Assembly: GCA_004151065.3 (NCBI GenBank)
Contig: NWUY0300073004.1
Span: forward strand, 2,844-14,262
Source of the DNA: Larix sibirica
Lineage: Eukaryota > Streptophyta > Pinopsida > Pinales > Pinaceae
DNA: 11,419 nt
Direction: 5' to 3'
The position numbers were made by a program, and so were the translations under genes. Shown here in pieces: positions 7,727 to 11,419 of this stretch (positions are counted from its first letter, which is position 1; the number at the start of each line of letters is the position of its first letter). The notes beneath the pieces are model-generated. The model had not been told where the DNA came from, did no database searches, and saw nothing but the letters and a program-made list of their open reading frames with translations.

Positions 7727-8560
7727 CATGCAACTTATTCACTAGTTGTTTCTCTTAAAATATGATTATACTTCCTCAAAGAATTCTCAACAATATCTTG
7801 AAAAATTATCCTCCTGCAAGTAGCTTGAATTGAACTTAAATATACGGCTAGGCTTCTAATAATTTTTATCAAATTGAATAATTTTTTAAAAATGGTTAGA
7901 TATAGACCCTCCTCAATCCAAGATCTATACTTTTCTATTTGTTGTAATAAGAATGCAAATACTAAGAACCTATATAGTCGCTTTGATACTGCATCACTCC
8001 CAACCCTATTACTCATTTAGGTGGGTTTGATATAGATAGGATCTACATCCACTAGACCAATAGATTCAATTTAATTAGAGAAAAAAGTGGCCAATCTATC
8101 CACCCAGGTACTTTAACCCCAAACCTCCATTCTATTTAGAGTAAATTTCAAATCAACCCAAAAAATTGATTTCCCTTCTCTAATGACCTATGAATTGAAG
8201 AGTTTCTCCCAAAAGGTTTGTTTATCTCCATAAGTGTCATACATATTGATTACAATAAAATTGTGTCCTAGAATTTTACTATAAATCTTTGTGTACAAAC
8301 CGAAAATACCAATAAAAGAGATAATTAAAATTAGATTTGTGTTCCACCCTAAAATGACTCCATCTAATAGACCATTAGAGTTAATATATGTAAATTCCCA
8401 TTCTTTATAGGATTTTCTTAGGTAATACAAAATGGATTCACCACTACTCATAGTTTCCTAAAGTAATAAGATATTAGGCTTCTCAGACTCCATTATTCTA
8501 GATAAGGCAAGTTTTTTGGGATTATTGCCTAAATCCTTATGTTTGAGATAGTATTTTCAT
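7711..8560 (-). pseudogene. LINE-B ORF2 start and endonuclease domain, broken
   Basis: Read on the minus strand from an ATG at 8560-8558, it begins MKILS, the usual start of LINE endonucleases (MKILSWNxRGLG). After two one-base losses it continues GNNPKKLALSRIMESEKPNI and LLL, a TAG for the expected Gln, then ETMSSGES. The ET is the conserved catalytic-Glu motif 'QET'. An open stretch at 8188-8451 holds EWEFTYINSNGLLDGVILGW, GHNFIVINMYDTYGDKQTFW and EKLF, matching 'S.GxSGGIxxxWN' and 'VYGPxxxxxKxxFWxxL'. WVDLKFTLNRMEVWG (about 8115-8163) is the decayed 'GDFN' site with Asp kept and Gly and Asn lost. A frame at 7735-8016 has SKRLYRFLV (family KRLDRFLV) and KYRSWIEEG. It breaks at 7735, and the rest lies beyond the LINE-A insertion at 1985-2557. 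Confidence 0.85.
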
Positions 8561-8760
8561 GAAGCAACACCTTTGAAGAGATGATTTGCTCTAATAACCC
8601 CTTTATGGGTCATTATCGACCCTATTTGATTGTTAGGTTCACAATGAATCGATAAAAGAGTCAAAGATGGTTTACCATTGGTGGTTTATGGGCCCATGGT
8701 TTTGGGTGTCCCGTGGTATTTTCCCATGGTATTGCATGTGATAAATCCTATTTAAGGACT
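8557..8760 (-). pseudogene. Possible ORF1 tail of LINE-B, overlapping the ORF2 start
   Basis: Upstream of the ORF2 ATG, one minus-strand frame is open for 42 codons (8685-8560) and ends in a TGA (8559-8557) that overlaps the ATG as ATGA. The peptide includes GKPSLTLLSIHCEPNNQ and THKGVIRANHLFKGVAS. The frame is also open between a TAA at 8686-8688 (a possible former CAA) and a further stop upstream. No zinc knuckle or other ORF1 motif is visible, so the identity rests on position and the ATGA junction. It could also be chance openness in the LINE leader. Confidence 0.35.
8693..8730. repeat. Three short CCCRTGGT repeats
   Basis: CCCATGGT at 8693-8700, CCCGTGGT at 8710-8717 and CCCATGGT at 8723-8730 are spaced 13-17 bases apart, each followed by a T-rich stretch. 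They fall inside the possible ORF1 tail of LINE-B. No function is proposed. Confidence 0.5.
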
Positions 8761-8831
8761 TGAGTAACTCCATTGTAAAATTCATGTGAGTGGCTGGTAT
8801 TGGATGGATTGGCCATGCCACCAAATTCACT

Positions 8832-9024
8832 AAGGATAATAGAACTAATGGTCATTGGTTTTCTCAATAAAGGGTTTCTAGGGTAAAAATTCTTGTTCCT
8901 CATATGTTTGCTCGCTTCTTATGTGAGGCCAAGGATAATAGAACTAATTGACATTGGTTTTCTCAATAAATGGTTTCTAGGGAAAAAAAATTGTTCCTCA
9001 TATGTTTGCTTTCTTCTTATGTGA
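8832..9024. repeat. Direct tandem duplication, period about 99 bp
   Basis: Two adjacent copies (8832-8930 and 8931-9024) both start AAGGATAATAGAACTAAT and share CATTGGTTTTCTCAATAA, GGTTTCTAGGG, TTGTTCCTCATATGTTTGCT and CTTCTTATGTGA. They differ by a few substitutions and small indels in the A run. The divergence shows an old duplication. It does not match any recognised element in this window. Confidence 0.9.
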
Positions 9025-10560
9025 ATTATTATTTCGACAATAAGGCCATGGCATAGGTTTGGAGAGTCAATTCTCCAAGGCCATGAAGACTAACACTAGA
9101 GTCATCATTGTGTGGTATAAATCCAATAGTAGCAATAACATTTTTTGAAAAGGTGTTCCTCACACCTATTTCAAGCATGAGGACAATGTAAGAAAGTATA
9201 AGGATTATCCTCTCCTTCTATTTTAGTGGGATATGCATGTATTCAATTTTTGGTAGAGTTTGAATTTCCTGATGGTGACACCTTTTCTCTAGAGTTTTGA
9301 GTTTAGGACTCTGTCTTGCATCACTTTTCCATATGTAATAGCATACCCCATGATTGTTACACCCAACTACTTGTTGTAAAGTGGTAACCTTGGTGGCCTT
9401 TATATAATTTTTTACCAGGGAAACTATAAGTGGGAAGTGTTTGTGGTATCCAAGATAGGTTCTTAACATCCAACTAATCTCACTTAGAGGGTGTCTATCT
9501 TCTAGAGGGTGTTTCCACCTTGGTTGATTCTTACATGAGGGTTACCATAACTATCTCTCACACCTTCATTTTTTTAAAATGGGACCTCACCATACTATAT
9601 TGACCTTCAAAAGGCCTTTATTTAGATACTCATTGATTGGAGTATGGAATTAAACACCCTCCACTGATTTTTGGGAGAGTGAGCTTGCTTGCTTGTATCT
9701 TAAGGAGTATTTTATAGGTCTATGTTGACTATAATTTTTTGACCCCATAGAAGGCCTTATATATTTTCTTATTTCTTAATTGGATGTTATAGATTAATTT
9801 ACTAAGAATACCAACCAAGGTATCCTTATGTTTTTCCTTTGTTTGGAAACATTGGTGCCCCCTTAATTCCCACCTTGATTCTTCTTGGATCCAGTGTTGG
9901 ATTCTCGGTTTGGTTGTTTTGAAACCATACTGTCTTTAATTCTCATGATGCTTCCCAAATAACAATTATATGTCAATATAATCAAAACCCCTTGCTTCCT
10001 TCGCAAGCCTAATGGATTCCTTTTTTTCTACCTTATCTTGTGAAATTATCCCATCCAGATCGATTAATACCCATAAGTATTATGGGAATAAGAAGAGAAA
10101 GACTATGAAAAAGTAGAGAAGATGATGATACAATACCCAAGCCAAGGTGAGTTATTCTAGGGAAAAAACCCCAACAAATGAGAGTCATATTAGGGAAAAT
10201 TCCTCATCTAGTGCAATTCATATATTATGGGAAAGAAACTAAACACTAAAATACATGCAATGGGAAAGAAAATAACGATTTCATATCATGGAAGGAGTAT
10301 TAATATTGTTGACAAGCATACACAAATATGATCTAATCCTAAGTTCCCCTATAAAATTTTAAAGGGAGATCACCTTACTATTTTGAGCCCTGCTATTATA
10401 TAGGTACAAATAAAGTGGTCCTTGTCTCAAGGATATTTTCCTCCTAAAAATATATGGTTTCAAAAGATCCCATTCAACCTTTAGTTGATGAACATAATAT
10501 TTCCCACTTCGCCTTGGGATGAGAATATTGTGTCAAAAAAAAATGGGACTCAACACCCTC
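9025..10560. other. No recognisable gene; AT-rich intergenic or old repeat DNA
   Basis: Frames are short on both strands. The longest, an 83-codon minus-strand frame at 9218-9469, contains Cys, His and Trp residues (VVGCNNHGVCYYIW) but not a spacing I can match to a known zinc knuckle, so it is not called a gene. Because a LINE 5' region would lie in this direction, some of it may be decayed LINE-B ORF1, but no motif confirms this. Confidence 0.5.
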
Positions 10561-11419
10561 CAAAAAACATCTTTTATTGCTATTTTAATACAATGAAGAT
10601 ACAATACTTGCACAAATACTACCAATTTAATTTGAATGAGAATTGAAGGCCAATAAAATCCCTTCTCAATAAGAAGTGAATGAAAATATAATATTTCGGA
10701 TCAGAAGATCTAGATCCTAAAACAATTAATAATACAGTTTGCAAGTGATTAATTAAGTGACAAAATCATGAGATTCATCAACAAAAAAAGTGATTCAAAT
10801 CTCTTTCATAAACACAATATTCCATTCTATGTAAAGAATTAATCAATAATTACATATAGGCATTTCAAATCACTTCGGAAGGAAATTCGAATTGGTATTA
10901 GGAAGGACATTTGAATTGATCTCTAGTACATGAAAACTTAGTTAGGGATTACTAGAAATTAAATTCCCTTAATTAGCCATTCAATCTATCAAAGATGAGT
11001 TAAAAATCTCATCACTAAAATAAGTGGAAAAGTGGAGGATTATACATGTAAACGAAAGGAACAATTGCATGATCAACACATGCATGTGAGGAATATTCTA
11101 AAAATACGAAAGGATGATGCTGCTAGCTCATAATAGAAAATGAGGGTGCTTGTAGTTCTTGATTAGTGGACTTAACTCCCTAGAATCACTCCACAAGTAA
11201 AACATGTTGCATGGGACCCTACAATCAAGAAAATAGACCCTAATCAAAGGAATTCCCCTCTAATTGCAAGAAATACACCCATTAGAGCATGATTACACTC
11301 TCCATGGCATCAATATCTCACCTAGGGGCTTAGATCTTGATCTCATGATTACACTAGTCCAAATTTGACTCAATTTGACCATTTGATCCACTAGAGAGCT
11401 TCATCCCTATATTCAAGGG
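10561..11419. other. No recognisable gene; AT-rich DNA
   Basis: I see no frame, RNA gene or element boundary here. The only structure is a weak 24-bp direct duplication at 10877-10924, both copies beginning GGAAGGA with GAATTG further on. Adenine-rich and thymine-rich tracts are scattered without order. Confidence 0.5.

Noticed and set aside
9218-9469. Cys/His-containing minus-strand frame that might be a zinc knuckle of a LINE ORF1
   Set aside because: The residue spacing does not fit CxxC-x4-H-x4-C, and no flanking ORF1 motif is seen.
10070-10086. CCCATA / TATGGG inverted repeat as a hairpin terminator
   Set aside because: A six-base stem is expected by chance, and the context is plant repeat DNA, where such a terminator has no meaning.
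9653-10562. AACACCCTCCA present at about 9653 and 10554 as possible LTR ends
   Set aside because: Only 11 bases are shared, flanks differ, and no extended direct repeat accompanies them.
10877-10924. Weak 24-bp direct duplication
   Set aside because: Too many mismatches and too short to treat as more than a minor local duplication.

Overview
This window reads as non-coding, repeat-rich nuclear DNA of a plant with a large genome. All coding similarity I can recognise belongs to decayed retrotransposons. The gag and LINE sequences are of seed-plant type, and their flavour recalls gymnosperm/conifer repeats, but I cannot prove the taxon from sequence alone. No intact host gene, tRNA, rRNA, CRISPR array or bacterial feature was found. 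Every open frame is interrupted by stops or frameshifts.

Layout. Positions 1-415 hold no recognisable gene. Positions 416-1920 (+) are a broken gag of a Ty3/gypsy LTR retrotransposon; its pol is missing. At about 1921-1985 it abuts a LINE on the minus strand, called LINE-B here. LINE-B is split in two. Its 5' half, at 7711-8560, is an ORF2 start and endonuclease, probably with an ORF1 tail up to about 8760. Its 3' half, at about 1985-2557, is the post-endonuclease linker and the first reverse transcriptase motif. A second LINE, LINE-A (+), lies between the halves at 2558-7710. An exact 16-bp direct repeat (2542-2557 and 7711-7726) brackets it and it ends in a short A run. This is therefore a LINE inserted into a LINE, with its target-site duplication preserved.

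LINE-A is 5'-truncated inside the endonuclease. It continues through the linker, reverse transcriptase, C-terminal/zinc-finger-like region and RNase H. It then carries a further degraded reading frame (about 6565-7398) that I cannot assign, then a 3' UTR. Its RT motif A Asp and its RNase H acidic positions are replaced, so it is dead.

Positions 8760-11419 hold no recognised gene. The clearest structure there is a 99-bp-period tandem duplication at 8832-9024.

The inferred order of events is: the LINE-B and gypsy fragments came together and LINE-B lost its 3' part; LINE-A inserted into LINE-B by target-primed reverse transcription (relative order of these two is not resolved); all copies then decayed by point mutation and small indels. 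I see no functional multi-gene system. The most interesting items are the nested insertion with its target-site duplication and the extra reading frame downstream of the LINE-A RNase H domain.
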